Positions 8,585-17,890 of a stretch of DNA of 64,000 nt are shown here, piece by piece. The translations under genes were made by a program, and so were the position numbers. Position 1 is the first letter of the stretch, and each line of letters opens with the position of its first letter. The stretch is from Chitinophaga pinensis (GTDB taxonomy: Bacteria > Bacteroidota > Bacteroidia > Chitinophagales > CAIOSU01): NCBI GenBank assembly GCA_945901065.1, contig CAMDKI010000003.1, positions 62,001-126,000 on the forward strand. Reading direction: 5' to 3'. Under the pieces are notes generated by a model that saw nothing but the letters and a program-made list of their open reading frames with translations, did no database searches and was not told the DNA's origin.

Positions 8585-9619
8585 TTGAAAAACCCAAACC
8601 TTGACCCCGACGACAGCAACCTATCACCCATAGAGCGTGATATTGAGAAAGTATTGCGTCCGCAAGGTTTTTTGGAGTTTATGGGCCAGCCCCGCATCAT
8701 CGACAATCTGTTGGTGTTTATTGAAGCGGCTCGCCGCCGCGAAGAACCGCTTGATCACGTGCTACTGCACGGCCCACCCGGGCTGGGCAAAACCACCCTA
8801 TCGCATATTATTGCCAATGAGCTTGGGGTAAACATAAAAATAACCAGTGGCCCTGTATTGGAAAAGCCCGGCGACCTGGCCGGCCTGCTTACCAACCTAG
8901 AGGCCCGCGATGTGTTGTTTATTGACGAAATACACCGCCTTAGCCCTGTAGTGGAAGAGTACCTGTACTCGGCCATGGAAGATTTTAAGATTGATATAAT
9001 GATTGACAGCGGGCCCAATGCCCGCTCCATACAAATTGAGCTAAGCCCCTTTACGCTGGTAGGTGCCACCACGCGCTCTGGTTTGCTCACTTCGCCGCTG
9101 CGCTCACGCTTTGGTATTACTAGCCGCATGGAGTACTACACCGCCGAAACGTTGGCGCGTATTGTAGTGCGCTCGGCAGGCATACTTAAAACCGAAATAG
9201 TACCTGAGGGCGCTGACGAAATAGCCCGCCGTAGCCGCGGTACACCGCGTATAGCCAACATGCTACTGCGCCGTGTGCGCGATTTTGCCCAAATTAAAGG
9301 CAACGGCATTATTGATAGAAAGATAGCGCGCTATGCCCTTGATGCTTTGAACGTAGACGAGCACGGGCTTGACGAAATGGACAATCGTATATTGGCCACT
9401 ATAATAGATAAGTTTAGCGGCGGACCCGTTGGCCTTACTACTATAGCCACGGCAGTAGGCGAAGAATCGGGAACGATAGAAGAGGTGTACGAGCCATACT
9501 TGATACAAGAGGGCTACCTAAAGCGCACCCCAAGAGGCCGCGAGGCTACCCTGCAGGCGTATAAGCACTTGGGCAAAACACCCCCCAGCCAAGTGCAAGG
9601 TGGTTTATTTGAGCTCTAG
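8585..9619 (+). CDS. ruvB: Holliday junction branch migration ATPase RuvB
   Basis: The hexameric AAA+ motor that, with RuvA, drives branch migration of Holliday junctions. In order: Walker [10 protein letters not shown] (63-71), Walker B LFIDEIH (to 117), sensor 1 with arginine finger ([18 protein letters not shown]), the lid domain, and the C-terminal winged helix with [10 protein letters not shown]. The 344 residues are normal length. The start must be the TTG at 8585: an in-frame stop lies at 8567 and no ATG or GTG falls between it and conserved sequence. The 3' end overlaps the convergent helical protein gene by 4 nt. Confidence 0.97.
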   Translation: MKNPNLDPDDSNLSPIERDIEKVLRPQGFLEFMGQPRIIDNLLVFIEAARRREEPLDHVLLHGPPGLGKTTLSHIIANELGVNIKITSGPVLEKPGDLAGLLTNLEARDVLFIDEIHRLSPVVEEYLYSAMEDFKIDIMIDSGPNARSIQIELSPFTLVGATTRSGLLTSPLRSRFGITSRMEYYTAETLARIVVRSAGILKTEIVPEGADEIARRSRGTPRIANMLLRRVRDFAQIKGNGIIDRKIARYALDALNVDEHGLDEMDNRILATIIDKFSGGPVGLTTIATAVGEESGTIEEVYEPYLIQEGYLKRTPRGREATLQAYKHLGKTPPSQVQGGLFEL

Positions 9620-11091
9620 CTCCGTATTTTCAGTTTCTTTTTGGCCAGCCTATCTAGCCAAGCATCAAATCTAATAAGCTCAAAGCCCATAGCATCCCAT
9701 GTAAATTTGCCTTTGCCTTCGCGCAGCAAATCAATGCTATTCTTCTCCTCTACCATGGTTTTTTTAATGTCGCCACCTGTTTTTATATAAGTACCCAGTA
9801 TTTTTAGGGCAGTGCGGGGACGCAACACGTTCTCCTCTTTGTTTCGTTGCAATAGTTTTTTGAAACTCTCGCTACGGTAATCAAAAACATCCAAATCGTC
9901 TTGCTCAACGGCACACATAAGCTCAAGCACCCTATAGCCCATCAACCAGCCAGCCTTATCTTTGGTCAGTTCGGTTTCCTTCATCAGTACCACTGCTGCA
10001 TCGTTGTAGTTACCGTTCACAAAGGATAGATTTGCCTTATAATAATCCCACTTGGCGGGTATTTGCTTATTAGCCTTAAACTTGGGGTGCTGGCGGGCTA
10101 TTTCAGCAATTTCGGCTGCGGCTTTATAATCCTTATTATGAAACGTAGCCACAAATTGCACCTCAATGGCCTGCAGCTCATTGAACAAGCCCCCAATAAA
10201 CCTATCCTTAGCAATGCTGGCATATTCAATGGCGGCGTCATAATCGCCTTTGTTAATGGATATAGAGGCAATCTGCAGATTGGCCGATGCAATGCGGGTG
10301 TTGGAGGAAATAGCAGGACTCACCTCAATTAAGTGAAGATAGTCTTTGGCATACTTTTCGGCTAGCTCATAATCGCCCAAAAAATGGCCATAAAATATAC
10401 CCAGATAATTATAGTAGTAGCCAATGGTGGCGCTGTCGGTTTCTTTATAATATCTGCCAGCTTCTTCCAATGCCGATTCAAGAGGCGCCATCGATTGTTT
10501 TTCGAAATTCTTTTTAAACTGGCTAATTACCCCAAAACGATTGTAGCTATCCTTTACACTAAGGTATTTTTGAAGCTTATTTACATTATCCGCAATTTTG
10601 GGTTCAAAACTCAAATAAGCGGCTTCCCCTTTTCGTATACCTATATTGGTACGTAGCAAATCATTTATCTGCACGCACTCTGCATAAAGTTCATATTCTT
10701 CAGCTAGGTCGTGTGCTTTTTGAAGCACCGTTTCACCAGCACGGTAGGCCCCTCGCTCAAACAATATCTGGCCTTCTATAAGCATCCGGCGACAATCAAA
10801 AATAGCTTGAGCATATTTGGTCTCATATTTCTTGCTTCCTTCCTTTAGCAATAGTATGTTAAGCACATCTTTTTGCAATCTGTTTTTTAGGTGCGAAAAA
10901 GCCGAGTTAGGCTCGCCATCATAAATGGCCATTGCAGCCTCCGCATCTGAGCTAGCCTTGCCGCTTTTAGCAAGCTCAAATAACTCTAAGCGGCGCTTAA
11001 CTTCGCCATTGGGCTGCACTTTATAGAAACTTCGAATTAATCTTACCTCCGAAGGCTTTAAAATCCGAATAATCTGTGTCAATATTTTCAT
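9616..11091 (-). CDS. large helical (TPR-like) protein of unknown function
   Basis: A 491-residue, apparently cytoplasmic protein made almost entirely of amphipathic helices. Helix-pair repeats can be seen, for example [16 protein letters not shown] and [17 protein letters not shown], which fit degenerate TPRs. The N-terminus ([16 protein letters not shown]) is charged and has no signal peptide. I do not recognise a named family; my impression is that similar proteins occur as paralogs in Bacteroidota. There is no catalytic motif. It faces a long upstream gap with palindromic sites and converges on ruvB with a 4 nt overlap. Confidence 0.7.
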   Translation of the reverse strand: MKILTQIIRILKPSEVRLIRSFYKVQPNGEVKRRLELFELAKSGKASSDAEAAMAIYDGEPNSAFSHLKNRLQKDVLNILLLKEGSKKYETKYAQAIFDCRRMLIEGQILFERGAYRAGETVLQKAHDLAEEYELYAECVQINDLLRTNIGIRKGEAAYLSFEPKIADNVNKLQKYLSVKDSYNRFGVISQFKKNFEKQSMAPLESALEEAGRYYKETDSATIGYYYNYLGIFYGHFLGDYELAEKYAKDYLHLIEVSPAISSNTRIASANLQIASISINKGDYDAAIEYASIAKDRFIGGLFNELQAIEVQFVATFHNKDYKAAAEIAEIARQHPKFKANKQIPAKWDYYKANLSFVNGNYNDAAVVLMKETELTKDKAGWLMGYRVLELMCAVEQDDLDVFDYRSESFKKLLQRNKEENVLRPRTALKILGTYIKTGGDIKKTMVEEKNSIDLLREGKGKFTWDAMGFELIRFDAWLDRLAKKKLKIRS

Positions 11092-11281
11092 CGTGTTAGC
11101 CTATTGATTATCAATATTTTGCACGTTTACACTCCACACTAACTAAGTCAAAATACGTACACTAATAGCCTAAATAAAGTTGTTGTAACTTTTCTTCTTT
11201 GTTTCGGTAAAACAGAATAGGGCAATCAATGAAAACACTTTAGGGAAGGCCCTAAAGATAGAGAGCTTAGAGCTAAAATTA

Positions 11282-11308
11282 TCATTTTGACATAGTGTGT
11301 CAAAATGA
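11282..11308. repeat. inverted repeat, TTTTGACA type, copy 1
   Basis: Perfect 11-nt arms TCATTTTGACA and TGTCAAAATGA around TAGTG. No T run follows on either strand, so an operator is more likely than a terminator. Confidence 0.7.
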
Positions 11309-11356
11309 GATACTAATTTATTTTATAAATTGCTGATAATCAGCTGCCTTATTTTT

Positions 11357-11382
11357 ATTTGACAGATGCAAGTCTGTCAAAT
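11357..11382. repeat. inverted repeat, TTTGACA type, copy 2
   Basis: Perfect 10-nt arms ATTTGACAGA and TCTGTCAAAT around TGCAAG, 93 nt before the 58-residue gene. It shares the arm core TTTGACA with copy 1, whose centre is about 75 nt away. Confidence 0.7.
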
Positions 11383-11474
11383 CGTTCTTTTACATTGCCT
11401 TTACTACGGCCCGTAATAGTTCCAATTTTGTTTTGCACAAATTGATAATTCACTAACAGCAAAACAAAATCAAA

Positions 11475-11651
11475 ATGGAACTTTTACTAGCAGTATTACT
11501 ATGGGTAGGTGTTATTACTCAAGAAGAAATGCCTAACCTAGCAGAAAATGAAGCTCTTGAACTTTTTCAAGTTAACGCTGAGCAAATTGAAGCCGAATAT
11601 CCTGATGAATACGGTTCAATTGTTTGGACTTACGAAGACGAAGTAAACTAA
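11475..11651 (+). CDS. small acidic protein, 58 residues, unknown
   Basis: ATG to TAA, 58 codons. The first 14 residues are hydrophobic (MELLLAVLLWVGVI) and the rest is very acidic, ending in SIVWTYEDEVN; at least 15 of 58 residues are Asp or Glu. It is flanked by a palindrome-rich upstream region and a hairpin terminator 37 nt downstream, which is the main argument that it is a real gene. No family is recognised. The hydrophobic start is short for a membrane span; it could be a small membrane-associated or amphipathic protein. Confidence 0.6.
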   Translation: MELLLAVLLWVGVITQEEMPNLAENEALELFQVNAEQIEAEYPDEYGSIVWTYEDEVN

Positions 11652-11687
11652 CATAATAGATATTATTCGTTGCCCTTTTTCCCAGAG

Positions 11688-11714
11688 GCCCGATTGACCC
11701 CCAATCAATCGGGC
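11688..11714 (+). terminator. hairpin terminator after the small gene
   Basis: Perfect 10-nt arms GCCCGATTGA and TCAATCGGGC around CCCCCAA, followed by TTCCCATTT. The T tract is weak. Confidence 0.6.
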
Positions 11715-11799
11715 TTCCCATTTGCAGTCGTTTGCAGACCAGAAAACCCAGTTTGTCTAAATTAGCTGGCCGCTTAAAAACTTAAAGGTTAAAATACCC

Positions 11800-11807
11800 T
11801 AGTTTTG
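11800..11807 (+). promoter_or_regulatory. -7 box upstream of the tolC-like gene
   Basis: TAGTTTTG matches TAnnTTTG, 24 nt before the ATG. The upstream element is only TTA-like (11774-11776, spacer 23). Confidence 0.45.
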
Positions 11808-11830
11808 CCACTATACTAGAAGTTTGTTTT

Positions 11831-13201
11831 ATGTTCCAAGTTTTAAAAAAGGGCTTTAGCTCCGGCTTGCTTGTTTGCTTGTTATTGCTGCTATCGGCAG
11901 GCACATCTCAATTGGCTGCCCAAGAAGCATGGGATTTGGAAAAGTGCATTAACCATGCGGTAAATAATAACCTGCAAATAAAGCTGCAAGAAATTTCGGA
12001 GCAACTCTCGGCATACCAACTTTCGCAATCCAAAGCAGGCATGTACCCCTCACTCAATGGCTCGGCGTCTTATGGTATAAACTTTGGCCGAAGCACCGAT
12101 CCTACATCAAACCAGTTTGTAACCCAACGCATACAAACCAGTAGTTTTTCGCTCAACTCATCGGTTATTCTTTTCTCAGGTCTTACCCAGTTAAATACCG
12201 TTCAGCAAAACAAATTCAACTTGATGGCCTCGCATTTTCTTACCGAGGAAACTAAGAACAGTGTAATGCTAAACGTAACGGCCGGTTTTTTGCAAGTGCT
12301 CATGAGTAGGGAAAACATCAAATCGCAAGAGGTACAAATCGGCATTTCGCTGGAGCAACTTGACCGTAGCCAAAAGCTAGTTGATGCTGGTGTAGTGCCA
12401 GAGGGCAACCTATTGAACGTAAAAGCCCAATTGGCCAATGATAGCTTAAATTATATAAACGCAGTAAACAACTATGATTTAGCAGTGCTTACGCTAAAGC
12501 TGTTGTTGCAAGTTGATCCATCAACCGAGATTGAATTTGCACAAGGTGACATAAGCATCGAGCAGCTTTTACCCGATCTGTTGGGTGGCGCCGAAACAGT
12601 GTATAATGCTGCTCTGGGCAACCAACCACAAATTAAACGTGTTGAATTTTCACTTAAAGCTGCCGAGAAAGGACTATTGGCGAATAAGGGGCTTCATTCG
12701 CCCACTATATCGCTGGGGGCCAATGTGCGCACCAACTACTCTAGCTATGAGCTACCCCCGTTTGTAGTAAAAGACCCTTACTTTACGCAAATAAACAATA
12801 ACCTAAGCCAAACCATAGGCGTGAGTATGAACATACCTATATTTAATGGCCTTACTACCCATTACAGCATCAAAAACAGTCACTTGCAATTAGAACGCTC
12901 TAGATACCAACAACAACAGGTAAAAGACCAGCTAAAACAAGATGTTTACAAAGCATATACCGATGCTAAATCGGCAGCGAAAAGGTATGATGCTTCAGGC
13001 AAAAACGTGCAAGCCCTCGAAACAGCTTTTAGCTACACCCAAAGCATGTTTGACCTTGGTGCTGTAAATGCTTTGGATTATTCCACAGCAAAGGCTAATT
13101 TAGCCCAAGCACAGGTTACCCTTATTACAGCCAAGTACGACTATATTTTTAAGGTAAAAGTGCTTGATTTTTATCAAGGTAAGCCCATTAAGCTCGAATA
13201 A
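11831..13201 (+). CDS. TolC-family outer membrane efflux protein
   Basis: The outer membrane channel of a tripartite efflux or type I export system. The 456-residue precursor has a signal peptide (about 1-31, ending LAAQ) and then two TolC half-repeats, recognisable from WDLEKCINHAVNNNLQIKLQ near the start, long coiled-coil helices (LDRSQKLVDAGVVPEGNLLN), and the second-half helix FSYTQSMFDLGAVNALDYST. The next gene encodes the matching membrane fusion protein and starts on the last base of this stop codon. No inner membrane pump gene is adjacent. Confidence 0.93.
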   Translation: MFQVLKKGFSSGLLVCLLLLLSAGTSQLAAQEAWDLEKCINHAVNNNLQIKLQEISEQLSAYQLSQSKAGMYPSLNGSASYGINFGRSTDPTSNQFVTQRIQTSSFSLNSSVILFSGLTQLNTVQQNKFNLMASHFLTEETKNSVMLNVTAGFLQVLMSRENIKSQEVQIGISLEQLDRSQKLVDAGVVPEGNLLNVKAQLANDSLNYINAVNNYDLAVLTLKLLLQVDPSTEIEFAQGDISIEQLLPDLLGGAETVYNAALGNQPQIKRVEFSLKAAEKGLLANKGLHSPTISLGANVRTNYSSYELPPFVVKDPYFTQINNNLSQTIGVSMNIPIFNGLTTHYSIKNSHLQLERSRYQQQQVKDQLKQDVYKAYTDAKSAAKRYDASGKNVQALETAFSYTQSMFDLGAVNALDYSTAKANLAQAQVTLITAKYDYIFKVKVLDFYQGKPIKLE

Positions 13202-14487
13202 TGTCATTCTCCCGCATCCTTATCTATTTGTTAATTGGCGTGGCTTTGTTAGGCACGCTATCTGTTATTGGCAAAAAAGCAGGGTGGTGGGGCCAAAGCT
13301 CAACTGTGGAAGTATCAACCAAAACTGTTGAGCGCCGCAATATTGTAGAAACCGTTTCGGCAAGCGGTAAAATATACCCTGCATTGGAGGTTAAAGTTAG
13401 TCCCGACGTATCGGGCGAGATAATTGAAATATACGCTGAAGAAGGCGATAGCGTAACAGAAGGTGACCTGTTGGTAAAAATACGACCTGATATTTATATT
13501 TCGCTGCAAAACCGCGCCGATGCATCGGTTAACCAAAGCAAAGCCAACCTGGCCAGCTCAGAAGCGCGCCTTGTGCAAGTGCAAGCGCAGTTTGACAATG
13601 CCAAGGCCACTTACGAGCGCAACCAGAAACTTTGGCAGCAAAAAGTATTGTCGGAAGCCGATTACCTAAATGCCCTTTCTGCTTTTAAAACATCGGAAGG
13701 TGAGCTATCGGCGGCAAAGCAAACAGTTGAAGCTAGTAAATTCAGTGTAAAAGTTGCCGAAGCTGCCCTGAAAGAGGCCAACGACAACCTGCGCCAAACC
13801 AATATTTACGCACCTACTACCGGCACTGTAAGCATGCTTAATGTTGAGAAGGGAGAACGCGTAGTAGGTACTACCCAAATGGCTGGAACCGAAATGCTAC
13901 GGGTAGCCGACCTGAGTGTGATGGAGGTGCAGGTAGATGTGACCGAAAACGATATACTACGGGTAAGCCTTGGCGACACCGCAGAAATTGAGGTAGATGC
14001 TTATATTGGCCGTAAGTTTAAGGGTATTGTTACCTATATTTCAAACTCATCGAAGGCTGAAGCGAATATGGCCAGCGAATCAGTAACGAACTTTGTGGTG
14101 AAAATACAGTTGCTTTATAGTTCTTACGAAGATTTGATAAGCCCTGGGGCACTGTTTCCTTTTAAGCCTGGCATGTCGGCATCAGTAGATATTTATACCA
14201 ACCAAGCAAACGAAGCCCTTTCGGTGCCGATACAAGCCATAACCCTCAGCGAAGACGAACCGGGTGCCGAGCCTGAAGAGGTTTTGTTTGTGTTTGATAA
14301 TGGTGTTGCTAAAAAGATAAAGGTAGTTACTGGGTTGCAAGATAATTTCTATATCGAGATTAAAAAAGGACTCACTGGTGATGAAGAAATAATTACTGGC
14401 CCTTATCGCATTATTTCGCGGGTTTTGAAAAATGGCGACCCAGTTGCGCGGTTAAAAGAAGATGGCAAATCTCAAAAGCCAAATTAA
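13201..14487 (+). CDS. HlyD/MacA-type membrane fusion (adaptor) protein
   Basis: The periplasmic adaptor linking an inner membrane transporter to TolC. 428 residues: an N-terminal membrane anchor (about 4-23), the first lipoyl half (VSPDVSGEIIEIYAEEGDSV), a long coiled-coil hairpin with ALNASVNQSKANLAS-like heptads (about 95-200), the second lipoyl half (IYAPTTGTVSMLNVEKGERV), then the beta-barrel and membrane-proximal domains. The order and the uncleaved anchor resemble MacA-type adaptors of ABC exporters. It starts on the last base of the tolC-like stop. The expected MacB-like ABC gene is missing: downstream is a 233 nt gap and kynureninase. Confidence 0.92.
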   Translation: MSFSRILIYLLIGVALLGTLSVIGKKAGWWGQSSTVEVSTKTVERRNIVETVSASGKIYPALEVKVSPDVSGEIIEIYAEEGDSVTEGDLLVKIRPDIYISLQNRADASVNQSKANLASSEARLVQVQAQFDNAKATYERNQKLWQQKVLSEADYLNALSAFKTSEGELSAAKQTVEASKFSVKVAEAALKEANDNLRQTNIYAPTTGTVSMLNVEKGERVVGTTQMAGTEMLRVADLSVMEVQVDVTENDILRVSLGDTAEIEVDAYIGRKFKGIVTYISNSSKAEANMASESVTNFVVKIQLLYSSYEDLISPGALFPFKPGMSASVDIYTNQANEALSVPIQAITLSEDEPGAEPEEVLFVFDNGVAKKIKVVTGLQDNFYIEIKKGLTGDEEIITGPYRIISRVLKNGDPVARLKEDGKSQKPN

Positions 14488-14637
14488 TTATCCACCACAA
14501 GCAAAATTTAAGCTAATCACTACGCGCACAGTCAAATTTAGATTTTTATAAAGTTTATACGCTCTTTTGCATCCTAATTAGCGGATTTTATACATCAATT
14601 AAACATAATCTGATACTTTTTTGTCGTGAATTTTTAT

Positions 14638-14645
14638 TAGTTTTG
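14638..14645 (+). promoter_or_regulatory. -7 box upstream of kynU
   Basis: TAGTTTTG matches TAnnTTTG. A TTG at 14621-14623 is only 14 nt away, shorter than usual. A palindrome (14680-14697) lies between this box and the start codon. Confidence 0.45.
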
Positions 14646-14679
14646 AGATACTCTCGAAGCAATACTAGTAACATTTTAT

Positions 14680-14697
14680 ATACCTATCAATAGGTAT
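14680..14697. repeat. short palindrome in the kynU leader
   Basis: Perfect 8-nt arms ATACCTAT and ATAGGTAT separated by CA, 23 nt before the kynU ATG. It could be an operator downstream of the transcription start. The hairpin would be AT-rich and weak. Confidence 0.55.
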
Positions 14698-14720
14698 TTT
14701 ATACGTCAAAATACCCCACA

Positions 14721-15965
14721 ATGGAATTTCAAAACGATTTGAAGTATGCCCAACAACTTGATAAAGAAGATACGCTAAGAGAATACCGAAAGCAGTTTTT
14801 TATTCCTGATTACCAAGGCAACTCGGTATCTTACTTTTGCGGCAATTCGCTTGGGTTACAACCCAAAGTTGTTAAGTTTTACATTGAGCAGGAATTGCTA
14901 GATTGGAAAAACTTGGGTGTAGAAGGTCATTTGGAGGCCAAAAATCCTTGGTTTTCGTACCATCATTTTTTTGAGAGCGCTGCCACGCTAGTAGGTGCCC
15001 AAAAAGAGGAGGTGGTGATGATGAACAGCCTTACCATGAACTTGCACCTGATGCTGGCAAGCTTTTACAAAAACAGGGGTAAGCGCCGTAAAATTGTTAT
15101 GGAATCGTCCGCTTTTCCGAGCGACTTCCATGCTGTGCAATCATTCTTGCAACTAAACAATCTTGACCCAACAGATATAATTTTAGAATTGACGCCCCGT
15201 AATGGCGAACACACCCTGCGCACTGAAGATATAATTGCAACCATTGACGAAAACCGACTAGAAATAGCCATGGTATTGCTAGGTGGCGTAAACTACTACA
15301 CTGGCCAACTTTTTGATATTGCAGCCATAACCAAGGTAGCAAAAAAGGCCGGTGCCGTTGTAGGTTGGGATCTAGCACATACAGTAGGCAATGTGCCATT
15401 ACAATTGCACGATTGGGGCGTAGATTTTGCCGTTTGGTGCACTTACAAGTACCTTAACAGCGGCCCTGGTGGCGTAGGTGGTCTATTTGTGCACGAAGAA
15501 CATGGAAATAATCTTGATTTGCCCCGAATGGGCGGTTGGTGGGGCACCGAGGAGGCTACCCGTTTCCAGATGAACAAACATTTTAAGCCACAGGCTGGTG
15601 CAGCGGGTTGGCAGGTAAGCAATGCTCCTGTGTTTGCAATGGCTATGCACAAGGCATCGTTGGATATTTTTGAAGAAGCTGGCATGGCAAACCTCCGAAA
15701 TAAAAGCATAAAACTTACAGGCTATTTAGAGTTTTTGTTGAAGGGCAATAAGGATGTTACCATTATAACCCCTAAAAACCCCGAAGAGCGCGGCTGTCAA
15801 TTGAGCCTACTTACCAAAAAAGAGGGCAAAGCACTGTTTAACAAGCTCAAAGAAAATGCCATCATTGCTGATTGGCGCGAACCCAATGTAATAAGAGTAG
15901 CTCCAGCGCCGCTTTACAACACCTTTGCCGATGTATACCGCTTGGCAGAAGTATTGAATAGTTAA
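14721..15965 (+). CDS. kynU: kynureninase
   Basis: PLP-dependent cleavage of kynurenine (or 3-hydroxykynurenine) to anthranilate (or 3-hydroxyanthranilate) and alanine. 414 residues, normal for the family. Seen: SYFCGNSLGLQPK near the N-terminus, GGVNYYTGQLFDI, Asp217 in GWDLAHTVGN that binds the pyridine nitrogen, and the PLP lysine Lys243 in WCTYKYLNSGPGG. No other kynurenine pathway gene (tryptophan dioxygenase, kynurenine monooxygenase, 3-hydroxyanthranilate dioxygenase) is adjacent, so whether it serves tryptophan breakdown or NAD synthesis is open. A strong bidirectional terminator follows. Confidence 0.95.
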   Translation: MEFQNDLKYAQQLDKEDTLREYRKQFFIPDYQGNSVSYFCGNSLGLQPKVVKFYIEQELLDWKNLGVEGHLEAKNPWFSYHHFFESAATLVGAQKEEVVMMNSLTMNLHLMLASFYKNRGKRRKIVMESSAFPSDFHAVQSFLQLNNLDPTDIILELTPRNGEHTLRTEDIIATIDENRLEIAMVLLGGVNYYTGQLFDIAAITKVAKKAGAVVGWDLAHTVGNVPLQLHDWGVDFAVWCTYKYLNSGPGGVGGLFVHEEHGNNLDLPRMGGWWGTEEATRFQMNKHFKPQAGAAGWQVSNAPVFAMAMHKASLDIFEEAGMANLRNKSIKLTGYLEFLLKGNKDVTIITPKNPEERGCQLSLLTKKEGKALFNKLKENAIIADWREPNVIRVAPAPLYNTFADVYRLAEVLNS

Positions 15966-15987
15966 CAGGCAAGGATAATAAGATTGC

Positions 15988-16030
15988 ATTAAAAAGCCCA
16001 ACAGAGATCAAATCTGTTGGGCTTTTTAAT
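15988..16030. terminator. bidirectional terminator between kynU and heme oxygenase
   Basis: Perfect 18-nt arms (15988-16005 and 16013-16030) around GATCAAA, with A5 and T5 runs on either side of GCCCAACAGA. It lies between convergent genes and can serve both. Confidence 0.92.
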
Positions 16031-16051
16031 GTCTCCATTTTTGGATGTTGC

Positions 16052-16636
16052 TTATGCTTTTGCCAGTTCGTAGCGTTGACCCAAGCGCATCATTACGCCA
16101 AAGGCATCTTGCGCACCCGATACTACGCCCGGTATTTGGTCTGCATCTACGGGCATTGTTTCCAAGTATGCCATAAATTGTTTCCACATAGGGCCAGTTT
16201 GCTCGGCATATCCTTTATAAAAGAGGGTTTGGTCTACATTGTGCAAGTTCTCGTTTGCCAACAAGGTGCGTTGTATTACCTGCCCGCCCAATGAAGAACC
16301 CTCGCCTACATATAGCGCACCCAACAAGCGTGGCATGCTCCAATCAGCAAAAAAGGGTTCAACCGCTGGCACTTCTACCCCGTAAAGCTCAAGATCGTTC
16401 TCCAAATTTGTGGTTTTGCCTAGGCGCTCGTCAAGGTTCAAGCCCTCAAACCAATCTTTTCGTTTGGCAAGTTCCTGCTCCAGTGCGCTCATATACAAAT
16501 AGTTAATGCGCAATAGGCGCACAAAACCTTCATGCGTAAGCGATTTATCCATAATTTGGCCACTTTGCATGGCAGCTTCTACATCGTCATGGTGTTGCTT
16601 GGTTCCGGCCCTGAGGGCACCTATAATTTCGCTCAT
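16052..16636 (-). CDS. biliverdin-producing heme oxygenase
   Basis: Opens the heme ring to biliverdin, iron and carbon monoxide. The 194 residues are typical of bacterial enzymes. The signature GALYVGEGSSLGGQVI (106-121) is the distal helix with its Gly-rich kink; the proximal His is His15 or His16 in GTKQHHDDVE. YAEQTGPMWKQFMAYL and AFGVMMRLGQRYEL match later helices. No bacteriophytochrome is next to it, so biliverdin supply to a photoreceptor is not indicated; heme turnover or iron release is as likely. Confidence 0.88.
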   Translation of the reverse strand: MSEIIGALRAGTKQHHDDVEAAMQSGQIMDKSLTHEGFVRLLRINYLYMSALEQELAKRKDWFEGLNLDERLGKTTNLENDLELYGVEVPAVEPFFADWSMPRLLGALYVGEGSSLGGQVIQRTLLANENLHNVDQTLFYKGYAEQTGPMWKQFMAYLETMPVDADQIPGVVSGAQDAFGVMMRLGQRYELAKA

Positions 16637-16686
16637 AATGGTATTAATGATTTGTCAGAAAACGGTCGCTATTTAGAATGATTCTA

Positions 16687-16715
16687 CAAAAGTAACCAAA
16701 ACAAGCTTAAACCAA
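16687..16715 (-). promoter_or_regulatory. heme oxygenase gene promoter
   Basis: On the minus strand TTG (16715-16713), an 18-nt spacer, then TACTTTTG (16694-16687). A full match to the Bacteroidota consensus, about 50 nt before the ATG. Confidence 0.7.
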
Positions 16716-16744
16716 CGGTTTGCTATCAATATCCCTCAAAAGGG

Positions 16745-17887
16745 TTATCCGTTGCGTAAACTTTCCAATAATTGTTGCACCAGCGTGGTTACTTCTATTA
16801 TCTTGGCCTCTGTGCTTTTCCTTCCCAAACTGAATCGGATAGAGTTGTAAGCCAGTTCATCGGCTACCCCCATGGCTTTAAGCACATAAGAGGGCTCCAT
16901 GAGCGCCGAGGTACAAGCAGAGCCAGACGATACGGCAACGGTATCGCTCAACGATTTTAACAAGCCACCCGGCCTAATGCCCCCAAAAGATATATTGGAT
17001 GTGTTGGGCAACCGCAAACCAGCATGCCCGTTGAGCCTTGTATCGGGCAGGGCTAGCAAAGTTTTCTCAAGCATTTGGCGCAAATGCAGGGTGTTATTAA
17101 AATAATCTGCCTGGGTTTCTGCGGCCAATTCAGCAGACATACCCAGCCCCACAATACCCGGCACGTTGAGCGTGCCACTGCGGAGGCCATTTTCGTGCCC
17201 ACCGCCCTCTATCATTGGCGTCAGCTTTACCCTTGGGCCTCGCCTGCGTAAATATAAGGCGCCCACCCCTTTTGGGCCATACATTTTGTGTGCGCTCAAT
17301 GGCGCAATATCGATGCCAAGGGCTTGTACATCAAAGGGCAACTTGCCCACGGCTTGTGTTATGTCGCTCATAAACAATACGCCACGCTCTTTGCAAAGCC
17401 TACCGATGGCCTCAATGGGTTGTATTACACCCGTTTCGTTATTAACCATCATTACACAAACCAATATGGTTTCGGGGGTTATGGCTTGTTCCAGATCTGT
17501 TAAATCAATCAGCCCAGTTGCATCAACAGGCAAATAGGTTACTTGTGCCCCGCGTTGTTCCAAACCTATACAAACATCCAGCACGGCCTTGTGCTCGGTG
17601 GCCACGGTTACGATGTGTTTGCCCTTAGTTTGGTATACCTCAAATACACCTTTCAGCGCCATATTAATCGACTCCGTTGCGCCCGAGGTAAAGGTTATCT
17701 CATTCGGTTCGCAGTTCAACAACATGGCTACACGCTCCCTAGCCAAGGCCACAGCATCGGCCGCAACCCAACCAAAGCGGTGAGCCGTGCTGGCAGCATT
17801 ACCGTATTTGTGCGTAAAATACGGCATCATGGCCTCAAGCACTGCGGCATCAACGGGTGTGGTGGCGTTATGGTCTAGGTAAATCAA
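16745..17887 (-). CDS. cysteine desulfurase (NifS/IscS family)
   Basis: PLP enzyme that removes sulfur from cysteine as a persulfide for Fe-S clusters or tRNA thiolation. 380 residues. Seen: MIYLDHNATTPVD at the N-terminus, SGATESINMAL, His99 in TEHKAV, the PLP lysine Lys201 in SAHKMYGPKGVGALY, and the catalytic Cys325 in SSGSACTSALMEPSYVL. The motif and long loop around the Cys place it in the NifS/IscS (group I) branch. No iscU, iscR or sufB/C/D gene is adjacent, so the acceptor is unknown; a role in tRNA 2-thiouridine or general Fe-S supply is possible. Confidence 0.92.
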   Translation of the reverse strand: MIYLDHNATTPVDAAVLEAMMPYFTHKYGNAASTAHRFGWVAADAVALARERVAMLLNCEPNEITFTSGATESINMALKGVFEVYQTKGKHIVTVATEHKAVLDVCIGLEQRGAQVTYLPVDATGLIDLTDLEQAITPETILVCVMMVNNETGVIQPIEAIGRLCKERGVLFMSDITQAVGKLPFDVQALGIDIAPLSAHKMYGPKGVGALYLRRRGPRVKLTPMIEGGGHENGLRSGTLNVPGIVGLGMSAELAAETQADYFNNTLHLRQMLEKTLLALPDTRLNGHAGLRLPNTSNISFGGIRPGGLLKSLSDTVAVSSGSACTSALMEPSYVLKAMGVADELAYNSIRFSLGRKSTEAKIIEVTTLVQQLLESLRNG

Positions 17888-17890
17888 TTG

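Larger units (their letters stand above)
11092..11474. other. regulatory gap with two related palindromes
   Basis: 383 nt between the divergent helical protein gene and a small gene. It holds two perfect inverted repeats sharing the arm TTTGACA/TGTCAAA (11282-11308 and 11357-11382). No open frame of note was found. Confidence 0.6.

Noticed and set aside
16052-16636. Heme oxygenase as part of a phytochrome locus
   Set aside because: No photoreceptor or response regulator gene lies within the neighbouring 10 kb.
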